Origin: Caenorhabditis elegans
Taxonomy: Eukaryota > Nematoda > Chromadorea > Rhabditida > Rhabditidae
Assembly (NCBI RefSeq): GCF_000002985.6
Contig: NC_003281.10
Span: 4,526,001 to 4,590,000 of the forward strand
Length of the DNA stretch: 64,000 nucleotides
Direction of reading: 5' to 3'
Below are positions 36,753 through 49,100 of the stretch, in pieces (positions within the stretch are counted from its first letter, which is position 1; the number at the start of each line of letters is the position of its first letter). Below the pieces are notes generated by a model. It was not told where the DNA came from. It was given only the letters and a program-made list of their open reading frames with translations, and did not search any database. A program made the position numbers and the translations under genes.

Positions 36753-39700
36753 ATGCGAAGCTTACTCAGCTTCGTCCTCCTGGCACTGGCCAGGATAGCA
36801 ATTTCAGAAGAAACAAAAAGTTGTATTGATATTGAGAAAGGATTCAAAGAAGAATTTAATGCACACAAACAGGTAAATTTTGGAATCGATTAACTCGACG
36901 GAGTTTGATAATATCCAAGAAAATACCTGTAACTTTTCAGCCAGTATGCATCTGCGCCGACAACGGAATTTTCAGCACGGTCAAAGGATTTACTATAGAG
37001 TATGTTGAATTTTACTCGACTATAAAACTTCTTGAAACTGAAATTTTCTTTTCAGATGCGAATCCGCTTCAATTGCATCTGTATCTGAAAATTTGGCTTC
37101 ACTGAATGGCACAGAATTGGGACGTCTCACAATAAGAGATTCTACAGTTAATGTTCTTCCACAGGATCTTTTTGAGAATGTAAGTTGAATTACAATAATG
37201 CCAATCAGGACAGAAACGTATATCACTAGTTAACTTTTTTCTCATCGCGGCGAGACCCACTTAAATCAATCCAATTTTCAGGTCTTCGCTAAACAAGTTA
37301 AACTCGAACGATGTGGTCTTTCAACTCTTCAACCAAATTCCTTCCAATCCCTTGGAGGATCAGCTGAATTATTATCTCTCCGCGAAAACAGAATTAAAAA
37401 ACTGGAAAAGGGACTTTTCACTGGACTTAAAAGTCTCAAAACTCTTGATTTGGCAATGAATAAGATTCAAGAAATTGATGTTGGAGCATTTGAGGAATTG
37501 AAAAAAGTTGAAGAACTTTTACTCAATGAAAATGATATTCGAGTTTTGAAAACTGGAACATTTGATGGAATGAAGAATTTGAAGAAGTTGACACTTCAAA
37601 ATTGCAATCTTGAGATTATTCAAAAGTATTGTTTAATTTTTAAGAAAATAATATTTCAATAACCAAATATTTTCAGAGGAGCATTCCGTGGTCTTAACTC
37701 TCTCGAACAGCTTATTCTATCAAATAACAATCTTGAGAACATTGACTGGACAATCTTCTCAGCCTTGAAGAATCTTCGTGTACTTGATTTGGGATCAAAC
37801 AAGATTTCCAATGTTGAGATGAAATCGTTCCCAAAACTTGAGAAATTGGTTCTCAACAATAATACTATTGATTCAATGAAATCTATTAAGCTGAAGGGTT
37901 AGTTTTTCTACCTTAAATAGTTTTTGTAGGCTAAAAATTATGGCCTCGGGTCCTGGCCCTATCGAAATTTTTTATATACCGTAAAAAATTAAAAAAACAT
38001 TTAATCTTACGTTTGGAGAAATTTTCTCTCAATAATTGATAAATAAATTTTGAAAACTTTAAAAAATCGTAGATAACTAAAAAATAATCTCGGGTACGGT
38101 AGATCAAAAGTTTTCCTCGTGCTAGGATCGAAGGTCGACATAAAAAATTACACATGGTCGAAACTAAAATTTTTGTCTAACGATTCTTAATAGAATTATA
38201 ATCCTTTTCGTAGAATAAAAATAATTTATTCAGATCTTCCATCTCTCGTTGTCGCCCTATTCGATCGCAATAAGATTGAATCAATCGGTGATATGGATAT
38301 GTTTGGATTAACAAGATCTGATAGAATTGAAACATTATCCCTTGCAAGAAATAATTTAAGTCAAATCAGTCCAAAAGCATTTCAACACACTCCTAATTTG
38401 ATCACACTTCTTCTCCAATATAATCAAATCGAGGAACTTTCAAGCCGTAAGTTAACACATTTCATTTTCAAAAAAAAATTAATTTTTTTTCCAGATTCCC
38501 CCTCCCAAGTCCGTACTCCATTCCTCGCATCTCTCAAGAAACTTGTCACTCTTCAACTCTCGTCCAATAATCTTTCAGTTATCCGTTCTGATGAGCTTCC
38601 AAAATCTTTGTCCAGTTTGGCACTTGATCATAATGTCATCTCAAAGGTTTGAGCATTGAAATTTTCAAGATTCTCATTCAATAGAGTGTTTTCAGATCGA
38701 GGCTCGCGCATTGGAAGGAATGGAAATCAAGAGATTGTATTTACACAGTAATAAGCTTAACTATTTGTATCAAGGAACATTTGACTCATTCTCACCAAAA
38801 TCTGTGGAGGCGGTTGATGTTTCATGTAAGAATCTGCTTTTATCTGTGCTTAAAAATAAGTTTTTATCAGCATTTGAAACAAAAAAAAAGAAAACTAAAT
38901 TCATAATTACACAATTTTCAATATAGATGATTCACCTACCTTACGAGAAAAGTTTCAAATTGATCATCACTTTTAAATGAATCGCAACATTTTTCAATTT
39001 TTGCGTCAAAAATACGGTATTTGGTCTCGACACGGCCATTTTCTGTTAAGTAGAAACAGGTGTGCGTCCTTAAAGAGTACTGTAGTTTCAAACTTCTGCT
39101 GTTGCGGCCCTAGGATCGATTTTTCATAGTTTTTCTCAGATTTTGTTTAAATTTATGAGTTTTAAATTTTGTAATTTCAGTTTTTTTAATAATCAAATAT
39201 ATTTTAAACGAACAGCGATGAAAAATCTATGAAAATTCCACAGCAACGAAAATTTGAAACTACCGTACTCTTTAAAGGCGCACGTTTTTGTGATAAAGAA
39301 AAATTGTCGTCGTTAAATAATAATCTATCTGTAAACGATAAATTTGCATCGAAGATTTTTTAAATTATTTTGTCCGCGTTTACAACAAAACAAATTCCAG
39401 TGAATCCATGGGTTTGCGTGTGCAACGACCCGAAAGAATGGCTTCCACGATGGCTTGAGGCATCTGAGGAGGCAGATGTTGCTGAAGGAGCACTCGGATG
39501 CTTGGCAATCCCAAATTGCGGACAGAAAGAAGGATCCACAGTAATGCCAGAAGAGGAAGAAGTTTATCGATCTGGATGGATTACTGTAGCTGCCACCATT
39601 TTGACAATTGTCACAATTGTTATTATGGTCATTATTGCTATGCTTTATTTCAAGGATGCTAGATACCAGGTATATATTAGTTTTTCCTGCTGAAAATGAA

Positions 39701-39879
39701 GTACAATTATTTAATTTAATTTTCAGTTCCCACTTCGCGGTCGTCGTTCTGATTCTGATCTTCATAAACTGATTGAGAATGATCCATTGAACATCGCATC
39801 TGACTCAATTCTCGTCGTTCCAGCAATGCCAAAGAGGAATACTGGGCCGAAGAAGACTGTACGATTCCAGAATTTTTAA
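36753..39879 (+). CDS. pan-1: Leucine-rich-repeat transmembrane protein PAN-1
   Basis: Exons 36753-36872, 36941-36999, 37056-37179, 37282-37625, 37677-37897, 38234-38446, 38495-38646, 38696-38825, 39401-39669, 39727-39879 give about 594 aa. A signal peptide (RSLLSFVLLALARIAIS) is followed by a Cys-containing cap (PVCICADNG), then a run of about a dozen LxxLxLxxN repeats (LKTLDLAMNKI, LRVLDLGSNKI, LVTLQLSSNNL). A C-terminal cap follows (NPWVCVCNDPKEWL). One membrane span lies near residues 515-537 (WITVAATILTIV...). A short basic tail ends KKTVRFQNF. From what is known of this gene, it is a P-granule-associated protein needed for larval development. The extracellular LRR form visible here fits a cell-surface receptor or adhesion role; the Toll TIR domain is absent. 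AATAAA lies at 40256. Confidence 0.92.
39017..39300. repeat. Inverted-repeat element in a pan-1 intron
   Basis: Arms 39062-39092 and 39253-39283 pair at about 28 of 31 positions (GTGCGTCCTTAAAGAGTACT against its complement). A TTGGTCTCGACACGG box lies on the left at about 39021. Same family as the 19350 and 20459 copies. It accounts for most of the length of the 575-bp intron 38826-39400. Confidence 0.8.
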
Positions 39880-40409
39880 AGAAGAAAAATTTCATAACCT
39901 CAAATCAACAAAAAAACACTCACTGGATAATAATAATTCATATTCTCCCCGGTTGAATACCTCATTTTTCTTCGCTTTTCTTCTTCTGTAAATAGCCATT
40001 TGAAAAGTTTTCTTTTCTATTCCTTCTCTCGTCCCAACCCCCAACTCGATACGTGTTCTTTCATTTTTCTTGTTTTCTCAATCTCTCTCTTCAATACTTC
40101 TCTCTCTCACCCCTTCTGAACCACCCAACTTATCAGGTATCCACCACTGATCTTTTTGAAATCTTCATCGAACAAGTTTTCAACATGTACCTATAGGCAC
40201 CGCGATCCCTGTCAAATATCCAATTTTTCTAATATTAATATTATTGTTATGACATAATAAACAATGCACTAAGTAATTAAAATTTCGAAAATTTTATTCA
40301 CAAGAAACTGGGCAAGCAATCACACGAATTTGTTACAAGTATAATATGACACATTAACTAGACTAAATTCTTGAAACTCGAATACATATGAGGAGCTGGG
40401 TGAAAAGAT
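39880..40409. other. Converging 3' UTRs of pan-1 and malonyl-CoA decarboxylase
   Basis: The pan-1 AATAAA (40256-40261, plus) and the mlcd-1 AATAAA (TTTATT at 40293-40298, minus) lie about 30 bp apart. Pyrimidine-rich, with no ORF of note. The two mature 3' ends probably abut or overlap slightly. Confidence 0.6.
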
Positions 40410-42117
40410 TCAGAAGATATCCAAAACTTTCTGATTAATCGCCATCTTTTTGTGTTCAGTGTAAGCTGCACTGTTCTCGTGAACCTTCTCCAAATCGTAT
40501 CTGAAAATTAAATTTTTAGACTCAAAAAAGGTTCGACCGAGTCATACCTGTAGTTTACCATAATTCCAAAACTGTTATTGATCCCTCTATGACTCGTATC
40601 TCCATTCCAATTCAGTCTATACAACTCTGCGCCGTTTCTAATGTGGAAGTTTGCTTAAAATAATTTTTTTTTCAATGCTTATCGATAAAATCATGCTTAC
40701 CAACTGAATTTAAAGCCATTCCATTTCGTTTTGCATTACAAAGATAATGAGCACACGCGTACATCAAAATGTGCTGGATTGCATTGAGCTGCTCCTTTTT
40801 CGTTTTTTCATTGCTTATGACTTTCAGTAGAGTTTCGGTTGCTTCTACTTCGTTCATTTCCCTTTCAGATATATCAGAAATCCAATTGACAACCTTTTCA
40901 TTCATAATTGAAGCTGAAAAAACATTGAAAGTAACTCAATTGTCTAAAAATGTACAGCTTACGATATTCTGAATTCCCTTTCAGATTTCTGATAAGCCAA
41001 GGTCGGAAACCAGGAATCGGAGATAATGTTGAATGAGTTGTGACTGATGGAACATCTTTTTGAAGTTTAGTGGCGACTTTCTTGATGAGCATATTTCCGA
41101 GATCAATACCAGAAAGACCTGAAAACGAATAAAACATGTAATGAATACATTTCTTAAATTTTACCAGGCTGTGTAGAAGTGATTGAATAATAAATTGCAG
41201 TTGTTTGATCTTCTTCTTTTCCAGTCGGTGCTCCTCTTTTTGTGATTTCTTGTACACTATCCGCTATCTCATCAACTAATGCCACGTGAACCATCACAAG
41301 TGGGTTCCGGGGAAGAGCTTCGTGGGAAAAATAGAAACATCTGAGAAAATGAAATTTTAGTTTTTTATTTTTATTTCATAATTACCGTCTCAACGGACCA
41401 AGACGTTTTCTGAAATCTGAAAGTCCTCTAACTGGATGAACTGCCTCATATTCGGCGACTTTCTGTAGAATATCTCCAGGAGATGACCACGTAAGTCGTT
41501 CCAATTTTAGATTTCCTAAAGAAAACCATGAAGTTAATACTTCTCTAGTGGCCAGTTCAATGTGACGGAGATATGATGTTGTAGTTTTGTCAGTTTCCCG
41601 TTTTAGAAGTGCCTGAAAATAATTATATATTCGATGCTAATTTTATTTTAATTTTAATACCAAAATATTAGCCCTCATTTCACAGACTTGCATAACTCCT
41701 CCCGGTAAATTTCCAATTGATTTTATCAAATTCACATAAGAAGCTGTTGCTGATGTTCTTACTTCCGGGTACATTTGATCATTCTGAACTTTACAATTTT
41801 TGGTCATACGATGTCAATGATAATAACCAACCTTAGAATATAGAGAAATCGCATGATTTAGGGCTTCTTTGTTTACACCATAGTTTGTGACGAGATCTAC
41901 GAAAATCGATTTTCGAGTTTCTGGCGTGGAATTGGCATATAATTTGGAAAACTTCTCGCTATAAGTCTGAAAAATAAAATTTTTTCAAATAATTGGAAAA
42001 TATAGTTCAACTTACGAGTAACTTATCTCCACTTGTTCGATTTGTGAGTCCGTCTAAAGTAGATAATAATGTGGAAGAATATCGAATCGAGTAAAAATGT
42101 GAATATCGACGAAGCAT
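40410..42117 (-). CDS. mlcd-1: Malonyl-CoA decarboxylase
   Basis: Nine minus-strand exons: 42117-42016, 41966-41832, 41783-41661, 41612-41386, 41340-41165, 41118-40963, 40913-40701, 40653-40548, 40500-40410, in phase to about 442 aa (human MLYCD is 493). Family blocks are clear: [30 protein letters not shown] and [16 protein letters not shown]. The Ser of the SxLSP block and the His of ANFH are the catalytic pair in the human enzyme and both are present. The enzyme converts malonyl-CoA to acetyl-CoA and CO2, which relieves inhibition of fatty-acid import into mitochondria. The N-terminus ([14 protein letters not shown]) is basic and looks mitochondrial. The C-terminus is ...VLDIF, not the SKL peroxisomal signal of the human protein. 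Confidence 0.94.
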
Positions 42118-43023
42118 TATTTACATCAACCTACAAAATAATTATCTATGGGGGAAAATAACAGTTTCATAGCGCGAAACATTCTCGAAACAGTCCGGGA
42201 GCATGTAAATCAGCAAAACGAACAAATAAAAAGATAATCAAGTAACAGTTAACGTTTTAAATAGTAGTTAATAAAATAATAAAGACTTTGTAACTTCAGC
42301 CAAAACTATTTCTTGGATACCGATTTCTGTATAAGAAATAGACGCTATTTTTGGAAAAAGGCGTGCCAGGTTCTACATGAAACAACTATTTCAAAGAGTT
42401 TTCAATGAAACAAACTTTAAAGAACAATCCTAAGACATTTATTTCTACACAAAAATCACTAATAGATCACCTGATAAGCGCTTGAGACAACCAACAAAAC
42501 AAAACAACGAAGCAACAACAATTCGGCGGCGAAAATCAATCAAGCGCCAACTGCTGTTCGAATTCCCGGATTTCCCCGGCAGTTGGCTTGAATTGCAATC
42601 TAGACTAGAAGTAAACACAAACCAATGAACCCTCAAATAGAGAGAAAAAGCAAAAATATTTGAAATAGATAGAAATGAACGAAAATGGACAAAATAAACA
42701 TAAAAGACGAAAATGAAAATGTCGCGCGGCGGAATTGCGAGAAACACGTGCGGCGCTTGCAAATCAATCGGTCGGCTCGTTCCGCCCTCTTTTTTTGTGC
42801 ATATAATTTCTGAAAATTATCTGTTTAGTGATAAATCTGAGTTTTCATAATGATAATGATGATATCGGGAAGATTTAATGTTTTTTGTTAAAGTTTTGAA
42901 ATATACTATACCCTTCTATTTAAAAAATTGGCTACTATTCTGACATGCACTTTTAAAAGTACATTTTTAAACTGTTGTTTTTCTAGTAAATTCCATTTTT
43001 TTAACATTTCAGGTAAAAACAAG
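42118..43023. promoter_or_regulatory. Divergent promoter region, mlcd-1 / idhg-1
   Basis: A 906-bp head-to-head spacer between two mitochondrial-metabolism genes. A GC-rich cluster at 42721-42782 contains CACGTG (E-box), TGCGGCGC and TTGCAAATC. An acceptor (AACATTTCAG, about 43012) precedes the idhg-1 ATG and fits trans-splicing. Regulation is inferred from position. Confidence 0.45.
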
Positions 43024-45135
43024 ATGTCGAGCAACGTCCTCGGTCATACACTTCGCTCTTCGAAGAATGTCGTGCAAAAGGCGTTCGTCGCGACTTCACC
43101 GAACTCCGATATGCTCCGATTCCGTTCTCCAGTTCTTCAAACTAACACAGTAAGTAATTCATTTTTATCTGCTATTAATATCAATTTTCAGACTAAGCTG
43201 GCTCGTTATGGAGGACGTCACAACGTCACAGTCTTGCCAGGAGATGGAATTGGACCAGAAATGCTCCATCATGTCGAGAGAATCCTTTCAGCAGTTCAAG
43301 CTCCAGTAGATTTCGAAGTGGTTAATTTGACCTCAAAGGAAGATGCATCTGAAGATCTTGCTGAGGCTATCACTGCTATCAAGAGAAATGGTGTTGCTTT
43401 GAAGGTATTTTTGTTGAAAGATTAAAATCAAATTTAATTTTTTTTTTTTGAAGGGAAACATTGAAACTAAGTTTGATAACCCAAGCTTCGTTTCCCGAAA
43501 CTTGGAACTTCGTCGTCAACTCAATCTTTACGCAAACGTTCTTCACTGTTCCACTATTCCAACTGTTCCAAGCAGACACACTGTAAGAATTTTTTTAAAT
43601 CGATTTGTACAAATTTCAAATGAAAAGCTTTAGGGAATCGATATGGTTATCATCCGTGAGAATACTGAAGGCGAGTACTCTGGAAATGAGCACGAAGCCG
43701 TTAATGCTCCACATCCTCGTGTTGTCGAATCTTTGAAGGTTGGGATTATCAACTGAGATTTAGTCCTAATTTCAAATTTAAAGGTTGTTACTCGCGAAAA
43801 ATCGGAACAAATTACTCGTTTTGCATTCCAATTCGCAAAGAAATATGGAAGAAAGAAGGTTACTGCTGTTCACAAGGCCAACATTCAAAAGTTGGGAGAC
43901 GGTCTTTTCCTTAAAGTAGCCACTGATATCGCCAAGGCCGAGTATCCAGATATTGAATTCAATGCTATGATTGTCGATAATGCTTCCATGCAGTTGGTGG
44001 GTTGTTTATTTATTCATCAAAATAAATGTTCTGAAAAAAGACGAATAATTAAAAATCCTTATTTATTTCCAGGTTTCACGCCCACAACAATTCGATGTTA
44101 TGTTAATGCCAAATCTCTATGGAAACATCATTTCAAACATTGCTTGTGGACTCGTCGGAGGTCCAGGACTTGTTTCTGGAATGAACATTGGAGAAGATTA
44201 CGCCGTCTTTGAAACAGTTAGCATATTGATGAAAATATTAAATAACATTTGTTTTTTTCAGGGAACCCGTAACACCGGAACCACTCTTGCTGGAAAAGAT
44301 CTTGCCAATCCAACTGCGTTCATCCGTGCCGCCGTTGATATGCTTCGTTTCCTCGGACTTCAATCACACGCCGATATGATCTCCGATTCATTGTTCCGTA
44401 CGCTTGTTGATAAGAGAATTCACACCGCTGATATTGGAGGAACTTCTAAGGTAAGAATTTCATTAATTTTCTAAAGTTGTATATATTAAATTCTTACCTT
44501 TTCTTTATTTAAAAGTAGAGTAGAGTCGTTTTGGAATTTTGCTCAAGATGATATCCATAAATGGACCGTAATTTAAAAATTTATACAATTTTTCTAATAT
44601 TTTGCAAAATTAAAAAATAAGATAAGTGTTTCTGAATTTCCGCGCGAATAAGTAGAATAGTTTTTTTGCGTTTTTCGGCTGTACTGAGTGATTACTCTTA
44701 ATTTTGTTTTTTTAGTATTTGGTATAAAACACACATACATTTTCCGCAAAGAAATTTATGAATTATCGAGTTTTAGGCTAATTTTTGAAATGTTTTCGAA
44801 TTTATTTCGGTTTATGAAGTTTTCTTTGCGGAAAAAATATTTGAAAAATTGCCGGAAAAGGCAAAAATGTCGGAACTCACATTTTTTATTCTTGCAAAAT
44901 TGGAAAAATCATAGAAAAAATGTTATAAATTTTTTTACAGTTATTATGGTCCATTTTCGATGATTTTAAGCAAAACTTCAAAACGACTTCACTTTTTAGA
45001 ACATTAACTTTATAAGTACTTTTTAAAAATGCACTACAAAACTTTAATTTAATAAATTTTCAGTCATCGGAACTCGTTCAATCAGTACTCGACTTCATCG
45101 AGAAGGAGCTCGAGGACCGCAACTACCGTGTCTAA
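43024..45135 (+). CDS. idhg-1: NAD-dependent isocitrate dehydrogenase, gamma subunit
   Basis: Exons 43024-43149, 43192-43404, 43454-43582, 43634-43738, 43784-43996, 44073-44216, 44262-44450, 45064-45135 give about 396 aa. The fold starts at [14 protein letters not shown]. The decarboxylating-dehydrogenase blocks follow: [43 protein letters not shown] and [23 protein letters not shown] in place of the alpha subunit's LYANVRP marks it as a gamma-type regulatory subunit. It works in the mitochondrial matrix as part of the allosteric IDH3 complex of the TCA cycle. The first 45 residues are Ser/Arg-rich and precede the fold, as expected of a transit peptide. The last intron (613 bp) is unusually long for this gene and holds nothing I recognise. 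Confidence 0.94.
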
Positions 45136-46115
45136 TTTCTACCTGATAATCGAAAGTTTGAAACATCCCACATAGTGGCTAGCTTTACCCTTACGTTCTT
45201 TTCCTCTGTTTTTTTTTCGATTAATCCATGATTCGTAGCATAATGCGTTACTCATTGTGCTCTTTCTCTGTTTGACCCCGTTGACTGAACGTTTCCGCCT
45301 GATGTCTCTTATCTTGTTCCTTTCTTCCTCATCTCTGTACCCACAATTTTCTTTGGATTTTAATTTTTTCTGATTGTTTGAATTTTTCTCATTTCCAGTA
45401 TAGTACAATATTATAAAATTGGTTTAGTGAAATTCGATACTCTGTTAATAATGTTAATATTAGGTTACTGTCACAAAGTTAAGTACTCCCCCCACCAATA
45501 TGCTCTTAACCTAATTAGTCAATACTTGAGAGCTGCTTGAAAAAAGGCGGAGTTTACTACTGTAGCTACTGTATCTTTTTGAATGCTCCCTAGCTCACTT
45601 TAATATTATTCATTTTTTGCCACAACTATTCTATTCTTTATTTCACCAGACTATCTAGGAAATATTGAACTAATACAAATTTTAGTTCAATATACCGGAT
45701 GGTCTGGTGAAAGCAACATGCGTTGTAAGTTCTTTTTCAAAATCAAATGTCGATCGAACATTTCAATTCGAAATAATTTATTTCGGGTCAGAAAAATTGT
45801 ACTAAAACTTGCAGAAAAAAAGTTGAAAAAAGAATTAATAAATTACAGAAAATATGCATATGAAACTGGGAGATTGAGTCTATCACAACTACATGCGTGG
45901 GTGGATACCAAAATATGAAAATTACAAGGAAAGCATATTCCATATTATACATATCATAAGTACATTGGCGGGAAAATACCAAAAGAAAATAAATAATTGA
46001 GAAAATAAGTGATTCTAAATTTGACACAACGACAACTTTGGGGGGAGGGTGAATTGCAAATCACTAAAAAGAACAAATTGTGTAATATATAAAAAGAAAT
46101 ATGAAAAATTCCAGT
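45136..46115. other. Intergenic between idhg-1 and sel-5 3' ends
   Basis: About 1 kb where idhg-1 (+) and sel-5 (-) converge. It holds the idhg-1 3' UTR, a strong hairpin (45641-45712) and a short ORF at 45718-45918 that I do not accept as a gene. The rest is AT-rich without visible signals. Confidence 0.5.
45641..45712. repeat. 72-nt imperfect hairpin, miRNA-precursor size
   Basis: Left arm 45641-45671 and right arm 45684-45712 are reverse complements: 11 perfect pairs at the base (TTTCACCAGAC), a wobble plus three pairs, a small internal loop, then 10 pairs (ATATTGAACT) below a loop of about 12 nt. It lies about 500 bp downstream of the idhg-1 stop, outside exons. It could be a pre-miRNA-like RNA, a small palindromic repeat or a mobile-element remnant. 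Sequence alone cannot decide. Confidence 0.6.
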
Positions 46116-49100
46116 TTACAAGTCGGTTGGATCATCATGATCTTCCGGTTGGAAGGATGTATTCACAAATGATGCATTTTTGCCAGTCAGTGACGATTTT
46201 TTATCTTCTGAAACAGTAAATTTTAATTTTAAATAAAACATTAGTTTTTCTATACGGAAGGGTCGTCGTAAATTATTCTGTTTAAAAAAACCAAAAATTT
46301 CAGTTTCTTTTTGAAACAAACTTTAAAATTTTGGTCAGTTTTATTTTTTTAGCGATCGGAAATTTTTTAAAAGAAAAGATCGAAACTTTATTACTTTATT
46401 TACAAACAAATATATTGAATTTCATTAGAAAAATATGAAAATTTCTTTTAAAAATTTGATTTTTTGAAACCTAGCCTCATATTTTGGCTATTTTCATATT
46501 ATCGGATATTCCAGTTTTTCCGAAATTGTTTGTTAACCTTTTTTAAAAGATTAACTCTAAAAAAGTTTTGAAAAATATAAATTATTTTCAGAAAAGTAGG
46601 GACTAGATGTATCAAAAAAGGTTGAATTTCATTACAAAAATATTAAATTTTCTTTAAAATCAAAGAACTCAAAAATCTTAAACTCTTTTTTCGTATTTCA
46701 TAACTTTCTTTTTCAGAATTTTTTGTTAAAAACCGACAAAAAATCTGAAAACTGACTGGATGATTTTTTAACAACTGGAGGCATTGGAGAAGAGAACTGC
46801 AAATCATTTGCAACAATTGATGGATGTGATGATCGTAATCCAAATGTGCTCTTTTTCTTTTTCTTATTCGAAAAAGTTGTTGCTCCATCATTCGTCCATA
46901 TTTCAGCTTCAGATCCATCGGTTTCAGGTTCAGAGGATCCTTTTTCTCGATATTCTTCTAATTTTAATTTATCCTTCTTCCCATCTTTTTTCTCTTTTTT
47001 CTTCTCCTTTTTCAACAATTTCTCCTTTTTACCCAAAGCCACTGGAATCGTTGCAGTCGTCTCTTGTGTTGGAGAAGCTTCTGTTGGTTTCTTTGGAAGA
47101 GGTGGTGGTGGTGGATCCGTAGGTGCGCCAACAGAAATTAAAGTTCCAATAATTGGCTCACAAGGGACTGTATCAGAGTCTCGAACAGCTTCAGGAAACG
47201 ATGTATTTGACATTGATGGAATTATTGAAACAGGAGCAGCTGTGGGTAGATCCGGCTGAAAAGGGCTATTATAAAATCTCAAAAATAACTTTAAAAATGA
47301 GTTTTTATAAGCTTTTCTACATTACATTTTTTGGCGAAAGTTAGTTTTTTTTCATCGAAAAATATTAAAATTCTACAGCAACGAAAGTTTGAAACTACAG
47401 TACTATTTAAAGGCTGACGCCTTTTTTCATTTGACTCAAGTCTGGCGCTTCGAGACCGAGTACCGTAAAATTTCGCGTTATTTTTGTTACATTTTTTTTT
47501 TGATTCAAAATAAGAAGAATTTTAAAATATTTTTACAATTTTTCTGTACGAACCTTAAATCGACAAACCAACGGAGTTGCTTGTCTTGGTAATGTGGCTG
47601 GTGCAAAGACGTTTTGATGTTCAGACGCAGGTCTTTCAAATACCGTATCTCTCCGATCCGTCCACCGATCTCCAAGATCCCAGTCATCATCCAAGTTATT
47701 TTTTGCTGTGGGCAACGGAGCAGTGATGATCATTTTCGGAGTAAGCTCATCTCGGAGAAATGGATTCGTGATAGGATTCTGTGTATGCGGAGTTGATGTT
47801 CCAATGAATAGTGGTGGGTAATTAGTAGATGAAGATGAGAATGATGAGATCAGTTCGTGCTGTAATTTTTAAAGATTACAATTTTTGAATGTAATCGAAA
47901 AAGCATACATCATCGTCATCCTCCAATCCATCATCTTCTAATAAAGGACGACTTCCACCTTCTCCATCTTCACTTCCAACTGTATTTTGAGAGTCCTCGT
48001 CGTGAGAAGTGTCACCGCCTCGCTGAAAAAATCATTGAAAAACTTTTTTTGAAGAAATTAAAGTTATTGTTTTATTTTTAAAAATGTTTTAAATTGTTTA
48101 AAAATTTGTTTTTGGTGACAGGCATTTACCAATGAATTAAAAAATATTTGGTACAATTTTTTTTAATTCGGAACTTTTCTTCGATAAGAAATGTTCCAAA
48201 TAAATAAATATCGTTTTTTTTTCAGATTTTTTGGCAAAAAAGGGTTCTTGCTTGCTTGGTTTTCTGGACCAAAAAATTCGACAATTGAAGTTTAGAAGTG
48301 AAAATACGATTATTTATTTGTTTATTTGGGTTTTTGAATAAATTAAATTTTGATACCAGTATATTAAGTTTTTTGGAATATTCTAGAACTTTACTAAACT
48401 GTTTCCTTTTCTTTTTTCTTTAGAATCGCGATCATTAAAACAGTTTACAGCGAAATCTCAACTAGTCTAAACTAAAAAAAAACAAACCCGACTATCATCA
48501 TCCTCTTCTTCCTCAGAATCATCTCGATCAGTTTTTCCTCGACTATCACTACTGGCATCATCTCCAACTCCATCAATATTCTCATATGAATATCTGCGTC
48601 TATCATTCATTCGTTGTTCATCAATTTCACTATCTTCCTCGTTTATCTGAAAATATTTATTTTTAAACCAAAGTCCAAGTCTTTAAGTGCTTCCTGCTTA
48701 CAGTTTCATCTTTTTTCGTCTGAATCTCTTCTTTCTCATCAATTTCATATTTTTCTTCTTCATCTGTTTCACTGAGCAATTGCCTTTCATCGTCCTCGTC
48801 AGTAGCTGCGAAAATTAATATGAAATTTAAAAAAAAAAACCAGATTTTGGTTTTAATTCGAAAACCCGTTACAAACACATCATCCACCACCATAAGTACT
48901 TTTTCTAACCGTTTATATGTACACATTCACACATACATACATACAAAATCATGCGATAACCGAAATTTGAAAATAAAATGGAACAATATGTAACCGATTC
49001 GATAAATACGTTTCACAGGAACAACATCGATAAGAATTGGGAAAAAGGTCAAAAGAAGGAGGAGCCTATTCTACAGTAATCCAGGCAAAGTGGGAGAGAA

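Noticed and set aside
42445..42762. 105-aa minus-strand ORF in the mlcd-1/idhg-1 spacer
   Set aside because: It overlaps the GC-rich promoter cluster and has no exon-intron continuation.
45718..45918. 66-aa ORF after the 45641 hairpin
   Set aside because: Lys/Arg-rich, no splice signals, no likeness to a known family; the ATG falls just after the hairpin by chance.
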